From assembly GCA_036186865.1 (NCBI GenBank), contig AP025069.1:7165688-7229687 (forward strand): a DNA stretch of 64,000 nt, written 5' to 3'. Of the stretch, positions 33,168-45,458 are shown in pieces. Source of the DNA: Eustoma russellianum. Its lineage: Eukaryota; Streptophyta; Magnoliopsida; Gentianales; Gentianaceae. The notes below the pieces were generated by a model. It was given only the letters and a program-made list of their open reading frames with translations. It did no database searches and was not told the DNA's origin. Made by a program: the position numbers and the translations under genes. The number at the start of each line of letters is the position of its first letter. The first letter of the stretch is position 1.

Positions 33168-36100
33168 TTATGGAATTCGCAAATGTACTGAAGCTAGATC
33201 CGTTGAGATGGAACTACGAACTAATGGTGGAAGAGAGCGAGAATTGTAAACTTGAGTGCAGGGATGGAGCATTGCATTCTGCGCCAGATAGTGTGCTACC
33301 ATATTTGCCTCTCTGTAAATGTGGTGATAGTCCAAAAGATGTAGCCGGACCAGCGTGTGGAGTAACTGGAGATGATAGTTACCGAAAACCATCTGAGGAC
33401 GAGATAATCGTGAGACGAGCATTGCACAATCTGATTCTACAATAATCGATCGATATAAAGGTCAAAAATACAACAGCCCAAATAATGCCGCCTGTATCTC
33501 TGCATGAATAAGGGTACTTGCTGGCAGTCTGAATGATATTGCACCCACACAGTCTCCAGCATGATCTCGCAAGATGGCACCTCCCGTACTATAGCACCTG
33601 CCAACGGCAGCGTCCGTATTTAATTTAAATCTTCCTGATGGTGTCAACCTCCAGCACACCAATATAGGCCGTGGGCTCTGAAGCGGAGGAAGCCAAGTAA
33701 AGAGATTGCGTGAACCAGTCAGCAGTTTGGATCCTGATATTGACTTGCACCACATTGAAATATCATATTGAATAGTGGACTTTAATGACGCAATAGAGAA
33801 ATTATGTCGTTCACCATATATCTGAGACGCATAGGCACGCCATACCGAGTAAACAATGATTGCTGGTACAGTGACTCGCAAAACACCAAGAAGAGATGTA
33901 AAATTCGAACGATACAACCAAGAGAGTAAATATTGTCGAAGCCGTAATGTGGTCGGGAGTGGGCAATGTAACTCACTGGCAAAATAACTCCAAATTGATC
34001 GAATGCCCGGACAGTATAAGAATACATGATCCATCGTAGCAGACTCCTGCTTGCAAAACGGGCATTGAGTTGGACGTGCAACATAAAACTTACATGTATA
34101 TTCTTCAAAAGGTAATGCCGAATGAAACAGTCGCCATAGAAAAATCTGAGATGTGGGCGAATGATGCTTAAACCAAATAAATTTTCTGGATAGAAGCGAT
34201 GGAGCAGGGGCTCGACATATGTCATAGGCACTATGCAGAGAGAATTCACCCGTTGGCATTGGAGTGCATGTAAGATGTGTCGACTGCCCTTCTGATTGCG
34301 CCGAACAGATAGGATGAATTCTGCAGATAAGTTTCCACACCGGGGATTCAGGAAATCTGGACAGATAATCACCGCGATGCCCATATTTAGCAAACATGTA
34401 TTTACTCCAAAGCGTTTGTTGTTCGTGATATGACCACCAAATTCTACATTGGTACGCCTGTTGTAACTCACATAGATTCCGAATCCCCAATCCACCCTCC
34501 TCCCGGGGCGTTGCAATAGCTGTCCAGGATACCCAATGATGTCTACTGTCCCAATAAAATGCCGCCATTTTACGATTGATAATGTGAATTACTGATTTGG
34601 GCAGACCTCCTGCTGTGAGAATATGCAAAGGCAGAGAAGATATAACTGAAGGCAACAAGATTAGTCGACCTGCAGCAGATAATAATTTAGAGTGCCAACC
34701 ATGGAGACGATCATCAATGTGCTACAGTAATGAAACACAATATCTGGATCTGTTAATCCCCTTATGTAAATAGGAGCCAAGGTATCGAAATGGAAGATGT
34801 GATCCCCGCATGCCCGTGATAGTCTCGAAGCTTTGTCTTCGCTGTGGGGTAATAGCAGCAGATGGAATGAAGATACTTTTCTGGAAATTTATTTTTTGAG
34901 CAGAGACAGTTTCATATTGCGTTAAGAAAGAATGAAAGCGGCAAAGATTACGCTGTGTTCCCCGCAAGAATACCAAGAGTTCATCTGCATAAGCTAAATG
35001 GGTGATCGAAAAAGGAACCCTACCCAGACGGAAAGGTTGTTTAGCACCCGATGCTACTAGTGATTTTAACCCTCTGCTAAAGCCTTCAGATGAAAGAATA
35101 AACAGCAGATGGGATAAAGGATCCCCCTGCTTTACCCCCCTGTATGGGCGAAATGATGCTGTAGGCTGGCCATTAACTAGAACAGACAATGTAGTGGAAC
35201 TCAAGTGATTCAAAACAAGACGAATGAAAAACTCAGAAAACCCAAATGTACGGAGTAACCTCTCAAGATATTCCCAGCTTACCCGATCAAAAGCCTTCAT
35301 CATGTCTAACATTAAACATAGCTGAGGACCCCCTTTATCCAACATATGTATCATTTCTCTAGCCATCAGTACTTGCGTGGAAATATCAGAGCCCGGAAGA
35401 AAGCCAGTTTGCTCTGGCGAAATTAATCGTGGAAGTAAGGTATTAAGCCTGGTAGCAATGATTCTCGTACAGACCTTACCCAGAAAATTAGTGAGACAGA
35501 TTGGCCGAAAATCACTAAATGTGTCAGGAGACGGCTTTTTAGGGATTAATGTGATTAGGGCACTTGCCATAACAGTAGGCTGAGGGATGCCAAGGAAGAA
35601 TTCATGAACTGTTTAACCACATCAGAATGAATAATCGACCAGCATGAGTGATAAAAGCTACCATGAAATCCATCAGGGCCTGCTGCACTGTGAGGGTCTA
35701 AATGCCAAACTGATGTCTTGACCTCTTCTTCTGTAGGCATATTTGCAAGCATGAAATTGTCCTCCGCAGTGAGTATTGATGGTATGTTGCTAAGCACTGA
35801 CTCATAAGTGTGTGTTTGCTCCCGGGCAAATAATGCGGTGTAAAAGGACACTGCTTCATCTTGAATCGATGCAGTATCCGAACATATTCTGCCATCTAAG
35901 GTGCGGATTTGCTGTATAGGCAGCTGATTACGCTGACCTTTGACGATGGAGTGAAAATAGCGGGTATTGGCATCCCCATCTTGCAACCATCGAACCCGGG
36001 CCTTCTGCTTCCAAAAATGAAACTCATATAATAGGGCTTGTAGATATTCTGCTTTTGCTTTATGGCATACCTCACGGTTTGCTTCTGTAGAGTCGGCGTC

Positions 36101-37026
36101 CCATGCATGCTCTGCCTGCGTCATAACCGATTCTGCATTTTTAACATTAGAAAATATATTTCCAAAGATATCCTTATTCCATCGATGTATATGTTCTTTA
36201 AACGAATCAATTTCGCATAAAAGCCATACATTCTCCCTGTTGTTGGATAAGATTCCCAAGCAGATTTCATATAAGCATTAAAGTCTGGATGATGCAACCA
36301 GGAGTCTAAAAATCGAAAAGATCTACGTCCCTTAGTACTCCCCATTCGGCATGTAACTAATAGTGGCGTATGGTCTGAAGAGACCCGAGGTAAGTGAGAA
36401 AGACGAGTGTCTTCAAAAACATCCTGAAAAGAGGAGTTAAAGAATAACCAGTCAAGACGGCGCCTGACTCTACCAAGTCCTCTACCATCTGTCCAAGTAT
36501 ATTGCGGCCCATGATATGGCAGAGACATTAGAGAACACTATTCAATGCAATCATTAAAGTCTTGCAGGGATGAGATAGACGGTTGAGAGCGGCCTGCATG
36601 ATCCTCCAGAGAACGAAAAGTATTAAAATCACCTCCAATAATCCATGGCATATCGTTTGATTCAGAGAAAGTAGACAGTGAGTGCCATAGGGTACGACGT
36701 TGGGCTGAAGAATGATTGCCGTAGACCACCGATAATACAAAATGTTGTTGTAGATGGCGAAATAAAAATGTGAAGTGAACCACCTGACTATGCTCCTGCG
36801 AACTAACCAAATGACAATCTACGTCACGCCAAAATAACCAAATACGTTCTGACTGAGAAAAGAAATGATTCGAAAAGCCAATATCCATAGCAAAACGATG
36901 TATATGTGATGGTGAGTGCTTCGGCTCAATGACTGCTAGAATATTTAAATGATGTTCATGTATCAAGATGTGTAATCTAGGCAGAGAGGCACGCATGAAT
37001 AGTATATTCCAAAATAATATATTCAT
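33168..37026 (-). pseudogene. LINE A ORF2: endonuclease, reverse transcriptase, zinc region, RNase H
   Basis: The ATG at 37026 opens MNILFWNI, the start of an APE-type endonuclease (VIEPKHSP, GGDFNTFRS, TWTDGRGLGRVRRRLDW, SSDHTPLL). RT (35600-34650) has FRPICLTNF, LDMMKAFDRVSW and GVKQGDPLS, but its active-site box is YADEL, with Glu for the second Asp. A zf-RVT type CPFCKQESATMDHVFLYC lies near 34060. A plant-type RNase H (LNTDAAVGRCYSTGGAILRD) ends it. Breaks: stops at 36538, 34722 and 33462; frameshifts near 36200 and 35580. It would nick DNA and copy LINE RNA at the target site. Confidence 0.92.
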
Positions 37027-37265
37027 TAAGAAAGAATGGTATCACTTCCCTGTATGGCATGCGACGCGCTACGAGTTAAGATTGTGGAGGGTGGCAAAGG
37101 TTGAAGATCATTTCTTGTACGACGCTTTCTACGAGGAACAACTGGGATGAACTCTGCATTATCATCAGAATCCTACAGACGAGACAATAAGACATCCTCG
37201 TCTGGCGATGTGGGAATCATCTCCATACAGTGGACCACCTCAGCAGAAACAGTAGCTACCTCCGT

Positions 37266-38264
37266 TTATTGATCATGTTCTAGCAACTCATTGTCAAAGC
37301 AGTGACCAATATCCTCAGGTTCTGTATTTGGGGGTTCTGGATGGTCATCAGCCGTCGCCATGTGTGACGGTGAGCGGATAACTGGAGCATCTTGTATTGT
37401 ATTTTCCGTCTTTGGGGTTGGAACCTCATCGGAAATGTTATGCTCCGGTGCAGCAGATGGTGGGTTGGCATCCTTTCTTTTAACTGGAGTCCAACGTTGA
37501 GCCCGCAGACGAGGTGGTGGCGGCGGAGGTGATGGAGGCGGTATAGTTGCCTTCTCTTTTGGACGACAGTCTGAAGCTGCATGGACAAGCCTCCTGCATG
37601 AGGTGCAAAACTGAGGCAAATTTTCATAAACCACAGATTGTAAGATCATTCGATTTTTTGCCTGCAAGTATATTTTCTGCGGCAACTCTTGAGAGATATC
37701 CACTTCTACACAGACGCGTGCGACAGATGGTCGTAACCCATCTGCTGTCGCAACATCAAGCTTGATCGGTGTGCCAATGGTGCGAACAATTTCAAACAGT
37801 AAGTCTCGGGGGTGAAGATGAATGGGCAAGCCGGGAAATGCAATCCATACCGGGACTATAGGAACATCAAGAGTAGGATCAAAATCAATAGTCCATTTTG
37901 TAATACGCAAGTGACAACCCGATATATGCCATGAACTGCAATATAAGCAACGCAAATAGTCTGATTCATTCCAAAAATTCAATAGAATATGTGTTTGATC
38001 TATAAGCGTGATGCGTAAATCATGATGAAATCAAATCTTTTCAAATACCTCACGGATCACCTTCAATGGAGGTCGGCCATTCCAAAAAGTGCCCACCAGT
38101 GAGTGTTTGAATGGCGCAGCGAGAGCATCAATTTCTGAATCAAGAAATGAAATCATAGGGATGTCCTTGTATCGCGATACAGTTTTCGGCGATATAGCAA
38201 TGCGATGAGATGATGTTTCGCCGGTCACCACTGCAGCGAAGGAGGGCTGTGGTGTGGTAGTCAT
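37266..38264 (-). pseudogene. LINE A ORF1: DUF4283-type RNA-binding protein with zinc knuckle
   Basis: Starts MTTTPQPSFAAVVTG. The DUF4283-like part (FLDSEIDALAAPF, GRPPLKVIREVF, ISGCHLRITKWTIDFDP, VPVWIAFPGLPIHL, ARVCVEVDISQELP) is followed by a CX2CX4HX4C knuckle (CTSCRRLVHAASDC) and a Pro-rich acidic tail. One in-frame TGA at 38031-38033 falls where LINE B has Gly. It is expected to bind LINE RNA and form the particle with ORF2. Confidence 0.88.
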
Positions 38265-38440
38265 CGCAGGATGTCAAAAAAAACCGAAGCTTTGATGGAG
38301 AAACAGATGGATGGCGTGATCTGAGATACTGGAAGAATGAGTGTTGCGGCAACAGAGGGCAATGGCGGCGGCAGTGCCGCAGGGCCGGCAGCACGCGTCA
38401 GGAATCCGAAATCGTCGGAGCAGCCGTTCTACATACATAT

Positions 38441-38443
38441 ATC

Positions 38444-38509
<66 letters not shown>

Positions 38510-38525
38510 ATATGTATATATATAT
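38441..38525. repeat. (TA)n tract between LINE A and LINE B
   Basis: About 60 bp of pure TA, then TTTTATATGTATATATATATTTTTTTT. Read on the minus strand it is the LINE B poly(A) followed by TA repeats, directly joined to the LINE A 5' end. Confidence 0.92.
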
Positions 38526-39474
38526 TTTTTTTATAACCGTGGTATTTTATTGGATAAAACCCTCAATTGTGGCAGAGGAAAACCATATTACACTCAAATG
38601 AATCAGTAAAGAGAAAAGATACTGATTATCAACATCCAGGCAATATATGATATGCCGCATTAAAACCTTGCCGAGTAAAACCACCCTTGTGGATAAAACC
38701 CCGGCGAAGGAAAAAGCGTACATATTTATATGCCTGGATAGTTGATATTCGCTATTGTGTAATGAATTGGAAAAAGGTAACCGTGCTCTACACAAACATG
38801 ATAAAAGAAGCCAAAAAGCAAAAGCATCGCCGAAGCTCCTCGAGTGCCCGTCAATGTGATGAACATAAACTGCAACATATTTGTGTGTTTCCCACGTATC
38901 CAATGACCAACAGCGCAGCCAACCAGTGTATATACCGAATATGTAGGCAAGAACATACTCAGTGTGCAAAGATGAAGTGCGATCCATGGGCTCTCCCACG
39001 CAGCAAGAGAAGAAAAATATGAGTAAGTCTTAAAGCCAGAACAGAGAAAAACCGGAGAATTCTGGGCATAGAACAAACCTGCGCTGCCAGCACAAAACCA
39101 AGTGCCGGCAGAAATACGTGTGAAGAGCCAATCCCTGTGTACTTCAGGCGAAGAAAGACAATAACATGCATTGGTCGTCTGAGAGATATGATATCGAGAG
39201 GGAACCTTGGCACCAACAAGACACCTCACAGCTCCAAGTGAAGTGGATAAACGTATTGTCATCCGATATACATAGTGCAAATAAAACAGCATCATCAGTG
39301 TAGACAGAATGTGAATGCGAGACCAGATAGTCAAAAGGAAAGAAAACGAACCATACCTGCCTGCACTAAATGTAGGACAGGCAGAAAGAAAGGGACGGTG
39401 CCAATCCGTATGGAAGACGGGTCTGCCCGTGACTGGTAGGACACGGGCAGAAGATGTAAAATAACAGCAATCCA
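38526..39474 (-). other. LINE B 3'UTR with hairpin modules
   Basis: Modules at 39421-39480 (perfect 10-bp stem TCTGCCCGTG/CACGGGCAGA, overlapping the ORF2 stop), 39354-39416 (CTGCCTG/CAGGCAG) and 39078-39140 (CTGCCAGCAC/GTGCCGGCAG, one mismatch) each precede CAATCC on the plus strand. The two rightmost are adjacent. The terminal part is shared with LINE A. Confidence 0.7.
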
Positions 39475-42400
39475 TTAGACAGTGCGCAAGTATGCCGATG
39501 TGAGATCCAGTGCCACGGAAGCCTTGACCATGGAAGGAAGAGTATGACGATTATACAACCTCGTTATACGATGCATCATTGCATGTTGTGCAAGATAATG
39601 TGCCGGCATATTATTCTCCCAGTACGTATGAATTAGCTCCAGCTGATGCTGGTGAACCAGAGTGTGAAGCTGCCGAAGATGATAATTTCATGTCGGCTGT
39701 CGAGGCTTACAGAGACATGTAATCATTTGAGCGCAATCTGATTCTATCATGAGCGAACGGTATAAGGGAAGAAAATAAATCAGGCCAAAAAGAGTAGCCT
39801 GAATCTCAGCTTGCAACGGTGTACTGTGAGGTAGACGAAAAGAGAGGGCCTGGATGCAACAACCATTGTGATCACGCAATATCACTCCGCCTGCAGCATA
39901 ATGCTGGCCAACTGTTGCATCCACATTTAACTTGAGACGACCAGAAGGGGGGGATTGCCATCGAATAACCCGAAGACGAGGAGCACGAATCCGAGGGAGC
40001 CAGGAGAGAGATGGTAATGGACCTGCTGCCAACTTGGTCCCCTGGATTCGCATCGTCCAGACGTGTATATCAAAATGAATAGAGTTACGCAATGCCGCTG
40101 TCGAGAAAATTTTTGTGTCCCCATAGATGAGCTGTGCATATTGACGCCAAATGTTTGACAATACTATTGCAGGAACGACAATCTTCAAAACTCTCGCAAG
40201 TGATGTAGAATTGGACCGATACCACCAGGATAGTAAATATTGTCGCAAAGACAGAGATGTCGGTGGTACACCGTGTAATTCCGCAGCAAAAAAACTCCAG
40301 AAATATCGGATGCGGGAACAGTAAATGAATATATGGTCCACTGTAGCTGAATGTGATTTGCAAAAAGGACATTGTGTAGGACGCACCACCTGATATTGTC
40401 CTATGTAATCTTCAAATGGCATGGCTGAATGGAAAAAGCGCCACAACAATAGCCGAACGGAGGGAGAGTGATGTTTAAACCAAATAAATGCTGTTGAAAT
40501 TAATGTTGGGCGCGACGTCCGACATATATCATAGGCCGACTTAAGTGTGAACTCCCCGGAAGACGTGGCCGTCCATGATAGAAATGTGCCCAGGCCAGTT
40601 GAGTGAGAAAAATAGATGGGGTGAATACGACAAATAGATTTCCAAGCTGCTGAATCTGGTAGTATGGGAGTATAGTCACCCTGTCGTCCATATTTATGAT
40701 GCATATATCTACTCCATAATGTATCATGGNNNNNNNNNNTATCATGGCGCTGATATTGCCACCACATGCGACATGCATATGCCTGTTGCAGCTCACGAAG
40801 ACTGCGAAGCCCTAATCCACCTTCTTCAACTGGGGTAGTAACAGTGTTCCATGCGACCCAATGGTGCCTATCACCCCAAAAGAACGCTGACATCTTTCGT
40901 TCGAGCATGCAAATGACTGACTTAGGCATGCCGCCTGCTGCCAGAATATGTAACGGGAGCGCCGCAATGACAGAGCATAGTAGCACCAGCCGTCCTGCTA
41001 AAGATAGCAGGCGAGAATGCCAACCCTGTAACCGGTCATCCACATGCTGTAATAATGACGAACAATGCCTAGCCCGAGGGATGCCCTTATGAAGATAAGA
41101 ACCAAGGTAGCGAAAAGGTAGAGATGTTTGTCGCATGCCTAGGATTCCCTTGATATTTTGACATTGTGTTGCTGTAATATTGGAAGATGGAATGAAGCTG
41201 CTTTTACCAAAATTAACTTTTTGTCCCGATGCAGTTTCATATGTAGTGAGAAATGCATGGAAGCGGCGAAGATTCCTTTGAGTACCTTGCAGGAAGATAA
41301 GCAAATCATCTACGTAAGCCAAGTGCAAAATGTCCATAGGAATTCTGCCCAACCGAAAGGATCGAATCCTGCCCGCGCAAACCAGAGCCTTCAACCCTCG
41401 ACTAAAACCCTCAGACGACAATATAAACAGTAACGGCGATAAGGGATCCCCCTGTTTAACGCCTTTGAAAGGACGAAAGTATTGTGATGGCTGCCCATTG
41501 ATTAATACTGACATCCTCGTAGCACCTAGGTGATTAATGATAACCCGGATGAAAAATTCAGAAAACCCAAACTTACTTAGAAGCAGTTGGAGATAGTCCC
41601 AGCTAACACGATCAAAAGCCTTCATCATATCTAGTTTCAGACATAACTGTGGCCCGCCTCTGTCCAACACATGCACCATTTCACGAGCCAAAAGAACTTG
41701 AGTAGAAATATCATTACCCGCAAGAAAATCCCGTTTGCTCCGGCGAAATTAATTTTGGTAAGATCTTATTCAAACGAGTGACAATAATACGAGTGCAAAC
41801 TTTGCTGATGAAATTTGTAAGACAAATTGGACGAAAATCCCCAAATGTCTGGGGCGACTGCACTTTTGGAATGAGAGTAAGTAATGCACTTGCCATAACC
41901 GTCGGCTGAGGGACCCCAATCAAAAATTCCTGCACAGCTTTGAGCACATCCAAATGTATGATCGACCAACATGAACGATAAAAGTGTCCATGAAATCCGT
42001 CGGGCCCTGCCGCACTTTGCGGATCCAAACTCCATACCGCTGCTTTGACCTCTGATTCCAATGGAAACTGTGTAAGCATTAAATTATCCGCCTCAGTGAC
42101 TAGACATGGGATATATGATAATACTTCCGTATGATTGCTGGTAGGCACTCGGGCAAATAAATCCGTATAAAAATCTATTGCCGCCCTCATAAGATCCTCA
42201 TGTTGTGTCAACAATGTTCCCTGTGAATCTTGAAGTTGACGAATACATAGCTGCGATCATTTACCTTTGACAAGAGAGTGAAAGCAACTAGTATTAGCAT
42301 CCCCTTCTTGTAACCATTTAACTCGAGCCTTTTGCTTCCAGTATAAGAGTTCATATTTTGAGGCAAGCAAATATCGTGTCTTAGCCTGAGAATAAGCCTC

Positions 42401-43354
42401 TCTCGCTTCCTCCGTAGAATTAGCATCCCAGTTATTTTCTGCTGTATTCAGATTATTTTTGGCCTCCTTCAAATTGCTGAAAATATTCCCAAAGATAGTC
42501 TTATTCCAGTGCTGAATATCTTTCTTGAGAGAAAATAATTTGTCATAAAAGCCGCGCATGCCACCTGTTGTTGGATATGAGAGCCATGCATGCCGCACAT
42601 AATTATGAAAATCCGGATGCGGGAGCCATGCGTCTAAGAACCGAAAAGTGCGACGAATTGGTTGGGCACTTGCCTGACATTGTATCAATAGGGCAGTGTG
42701 ATCCGATGTGACACGCGGCAAGTGAGTGAGTTTCAGAGTGTCAAACATATCATGCATCAAAGAATTAATAAATGCCCAGTCCAGTCTCCGGCGAACACGG
42801 CCAAGTTCGCGGCCTTCAGCCCAAGTATAGCGTGTGCCGTGATATGGTGGGGACATAAGCGAACAAGCCTCAATACAGTCATTAAAATCTTGTAAGGCAG
42901 ATAAAGGAGGTGTAGAGCGACCATTGTGATCTTCAATTGTGCGGAACGTATTGAAGTCTCCACCAACCAACCATGGCAACTGCAATCCCGTTGAGAAGTC
43001 GCATAGGGCACGCCATAAGTGTTGACGCTGTGTGGCTGTATGTTCTGCATAAACTAAAGAGAGAACAAAGGAATGCTGCTGCGTGACTGAAGAAAGAGTC
43101 AAGTGGGCCACTTGTTCCTGATCCTGTGTGTCAAGCATATGAAACTCATTATCCCGCCAAAAAAACCATATATGTTCTGACTGTGAAGCATAACAATGGG
43201 AAAAGCCAAGATGCAAACAAAATCTATGTACTTGTGATGGGGTATGTTTAGGTTCAATTAATGCCAGCAAATTTATACGATGATCTCTAAGTAACTTCTG
43301 TAATCTAGGCAAGGATGTAAGCATGCCTCGAATGTTCCAAATTAATATATTCAT
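39475..43354 (-). pseudogene. LINE B ORF2: endonuclease, reverse transcriptase, RNase H
   Basis: The ATG at 43354 gives MNILIWNIRGML; a longer upstream frame is not needed. The endonuclease has IEPKHTPSQ, VGGDFNTFR, TWAEGRELGRVRRRLDW and SDHTALL. RT has FRPICLTNF, LDMMKAFDRVSW, GVKQGDPLSPLLF and the box YVDDLLIF with both Asp. The zinc region is CPFCKSHSATVDHIFIYC. RNase H has LNVDATVGQHYAAGGVILRD and ESDCAQ and runs past a TGA at 39688 to a stop at 39475. Breaks: TGA at 42257, a frameshift near 41715, TGA at 39688, plus the 10-N gap. About 1,290 codons, usual for plant L1 with RNase H. Confidence 0.93.
40730..40739. other. Assembly gap (10 N), likely artefactual
   Basis: Ten N bases between two copies of TATCATGG (40722-40729 and 40740-40747). 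Treating the copies as one shared overlap makes the ORF2 spacing match LINE A exactly, so no sequence seems to be missing. Confidence 0.85.
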
Positions 43355-43549
43355 TGAGAAAGAGTTAAAGTCACTTCCCTGAATGATCTGAGATGCGCTG
43401 TGTGTCAGAATTGTCGACGGCAGTAAGGGTGGCAATTCCTTTCAACTGCGGCGTTTCTGACGTGGGACAACAGGCACGAATGGTGCCTCCTCCGTGTGAT
43501 CAGGCAGTCAAGATATTAATATGTCATCCTCGGGTGACGAGTTTAACAG

Positions 43550-44637
43550 CTACATGCGACGTGCAACTTCATCAGGAACTATGATGGGGTCATCGGCATT
43601 CACCTCAGTCGGCAGTTCCGTGTCCGACAAATGACCAAGATCGGTATGGGTGACGTCCTCCGGCAACTGGTGATCCGGAGCATCACAAAAGTTATCGTGT
43701 ATTTGACCTTCCTCAACCTCCTGTGGATCCAACTCAGCGATTGAAGGAACTGACGGATCATTCGATATAGGCTCCGTCACTGGTGTCATATCAGATTCTG
43801 GAGGTGGCAGGGAGGATGATGGTTCCTGAGAAGGTGGTGCAGCTGTCTTCTTCTTAATTGGAGTCCATCTCTGTTTTGACGGACGAGACGGAGGTGGTGG
43901 CAGTGGAGGCGGAATGGTCGGCGGTGCCGATGGCCTTGGCTGACAAGTCTCATGATCATGCCCTAAACGACGACAAGCAGTACAATATTTTGGCAAATCC
44001 TCATAGATCACTGACTGCAATATAAGGCGTTTCTTTGCCTGCAGATATATTTTTGGCGGCAGTTCCTGTGATACATCAACTTCAACACAGACTCTTGCCA
44101 CAGACAGGCGAAGTGCATCCGATGTCGCAACATCTAGCTTAAGTGGGGAGCCTATTGGCTTCACTATCTCAAATAAAGCTTCTCGACAATGCAAATGAAC
44201 TGGCAAACTAGGAAAGGCTACCCAAACTGGAACAATGGGAACATCAGTCGTAGGATCAAAGTCGACTGTCCATTTAGTTATACGCATATGACAGCCTGAT
44301 ATATTCCATGGTCTACGATAGAAACATCTGAGATAATCTGCTTGTTGACGAAAATTTAAAAGAATGTGAGATTGATCAATAAGTGTGATGCACAAATCGT
44401 GATGAAAACCAATATTTTCAAATACTTCTCGGATCACCTTCAACGGTGGTCTTCCATACCAAAACGTACCGACCAATAATATTTGAATGGTGCGGCTAGT
44501 GCATCGATTTCGGAGTCGAGAAAAGAGATCATTGGAATACCTTTGTGCCTTGAAACCGTTTTGGGTGAGATGCTGATTTTCTCGGCTGAGGAGGCACCAG
44601 TAACGACGGCAGCGAACGAAGGGGCCGTTGATGCCAT
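43550..44637 (-). pseudogene. LINE B ORF1: DUF4283-type RNA-binding protein with zinc knuckle
   Basis: Starts MASTAPSFAAVVTG. A frameshift near 44470 separates FLDSEIDALAAPFK from GRPPLKVIREVF. The rest is continuous: ISGCHMRITKWTVDFDP, VPVWVAFPSLPVHL, ARVCVEVDVSQELP, a knuckle CTACRRLGHDHETC (CX2CX4HX4C) and a long Pro/Glu-rich tail. The likely partner of ORF2 in an RNA particle. Confidence 0.9.
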
Positions 44638-44870
44638 ATTAATGATTATCGCAGTGATCCTAATCGGAGGTAATGAAAAACAGCGACTATGTGTTGCAAC
44701 AAAAAGATGTGTTCTTTCGGGTGTTTTCGACGGCGGAATAAGTCAGGGTATTCACGGTATGTTGAGGAAGATGGTGAAAAAACCGGCGGCGGCGGCTATC
44801 GCCTCAAAGTCTCCTGTGATCGCCAAAGCAGGGCCTTCATTCTCTTCATTACCGTTGACAATTTTTTCAT

Positions 44871-44875
44871 TCCCT

Positions 44876-44907
<32 letters not shown>

Positions 44908-45050
44908 CATATATATATATGTCTATATATATGTATATGTATATATATATATGTATATGTATATATTTGTATATGTATATGTGTGTGTGTGTGTCTTTAT
45001 ATATATGTGTATGTATGCATATATACATACATACACAAATACATATAATT
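44871..45050. repeat. TA/TG/CATA microsatellite at the LINE B 5' end
   Basis: Alternating TATATA, TGTATATG, GTGTGTG and CATACATA runs. Its right part matches the microsatellite at 24366-24432; its left part adjoins the LINE B 5'UTR. Long IYIYIY frames here are repeat translation only. Confidence 0.9.
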
Positions 45051-45190
45051 TTTGGAAATTTTATTATAGTCTTGTTTTAAGCTCTCAGACAGACTTAACC
45101 AAATAAATAAGATATAAGAACTCTGAGACAAAATTGAATTGTTATCTAAATTAAGAGATTGCACCTGAGAAAGGAAAAAAAGTAAAGGTT

Positions 45191-45195
45191 TGGAG
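45191..45195. repeat. Copia2 target-site duplication, left (TGGAG)
   Basis: Repeated at 51872-51876 after the 3' LTR. Confidence 0.9.
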
Positions 45196-45430
45196 TGTTG
45201 AAATGCAGAATATTTGTCATACCATAAATAGAATATACATTGTATTAGAAGATTTCTTGTATATTTGATTGAGAGTAACTATAGGAAATAATGATTGTGT
45301 GATTAATTGACATTGATATATTAACCATACTATAGCAGAAGATATAGCTATAAGAAATTATGTATATCGTTTTTGTAAAGTATGAAGGAAGAGTGTTTTC
45401 CTTCATCCAAATATTGTTCAATATTTGACA
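45196..45430 (+). repeat. Copia2 5' LTR
   Basis: TGTTGAAATGCAG ... CAATATTTGACA, followed at once by TGGTATCAGC, the iMet-type primer site (45431-45440). Matches 51634-51871 and 24631-24866. Confidence 0.92.
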
Positions 45431-45458
45431 TGGTATCAGCGAGAGAGAGAGTAATCCT

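Larger units (their letters stand above)
32146..38440 (-). mobile_element. LINE A: near full-length plant L1 element
   Basis: On the minus strand: a short 5'UTR, ORF1 (38264-37266), ORF2 (37026-33168) and a 3'UTR of about 1 kb ending in A/T-rich tail DNA at 32130-32160. It shares overall structure and 3'UTR with LINE B. The 5' end abuts a (TA)n tract that is also the tail of LINE B. Multiple stops make it inactive. Confidence 0.9.
38526..44870 (-). mobile_element. LINE B: near full-length plant L1 element
   Basis: Same family and layout as LINE A: 5'UTR 44870-44638, ORF1 44637-43550, ORF2 43354-39475, then a 0.95-kb 3'UTR ending in AATAAAATACCACGG and A8. Better preserved than LINE A. Contains the assembly gap at 40730-40739. 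Confidence 0.92.

Noticed and set aside
33170..33445. Plus-strand ORF of 91 codons
   Set aside because: Antisense to the LINE A RNase H domain.
38337..38609. ORFs rich in Ile-Tyr repeats
   Set aside because: Translation of the (TA)n microsatellite between LINEs A and B; the same applies near 44880-45050 and 63500-63590.
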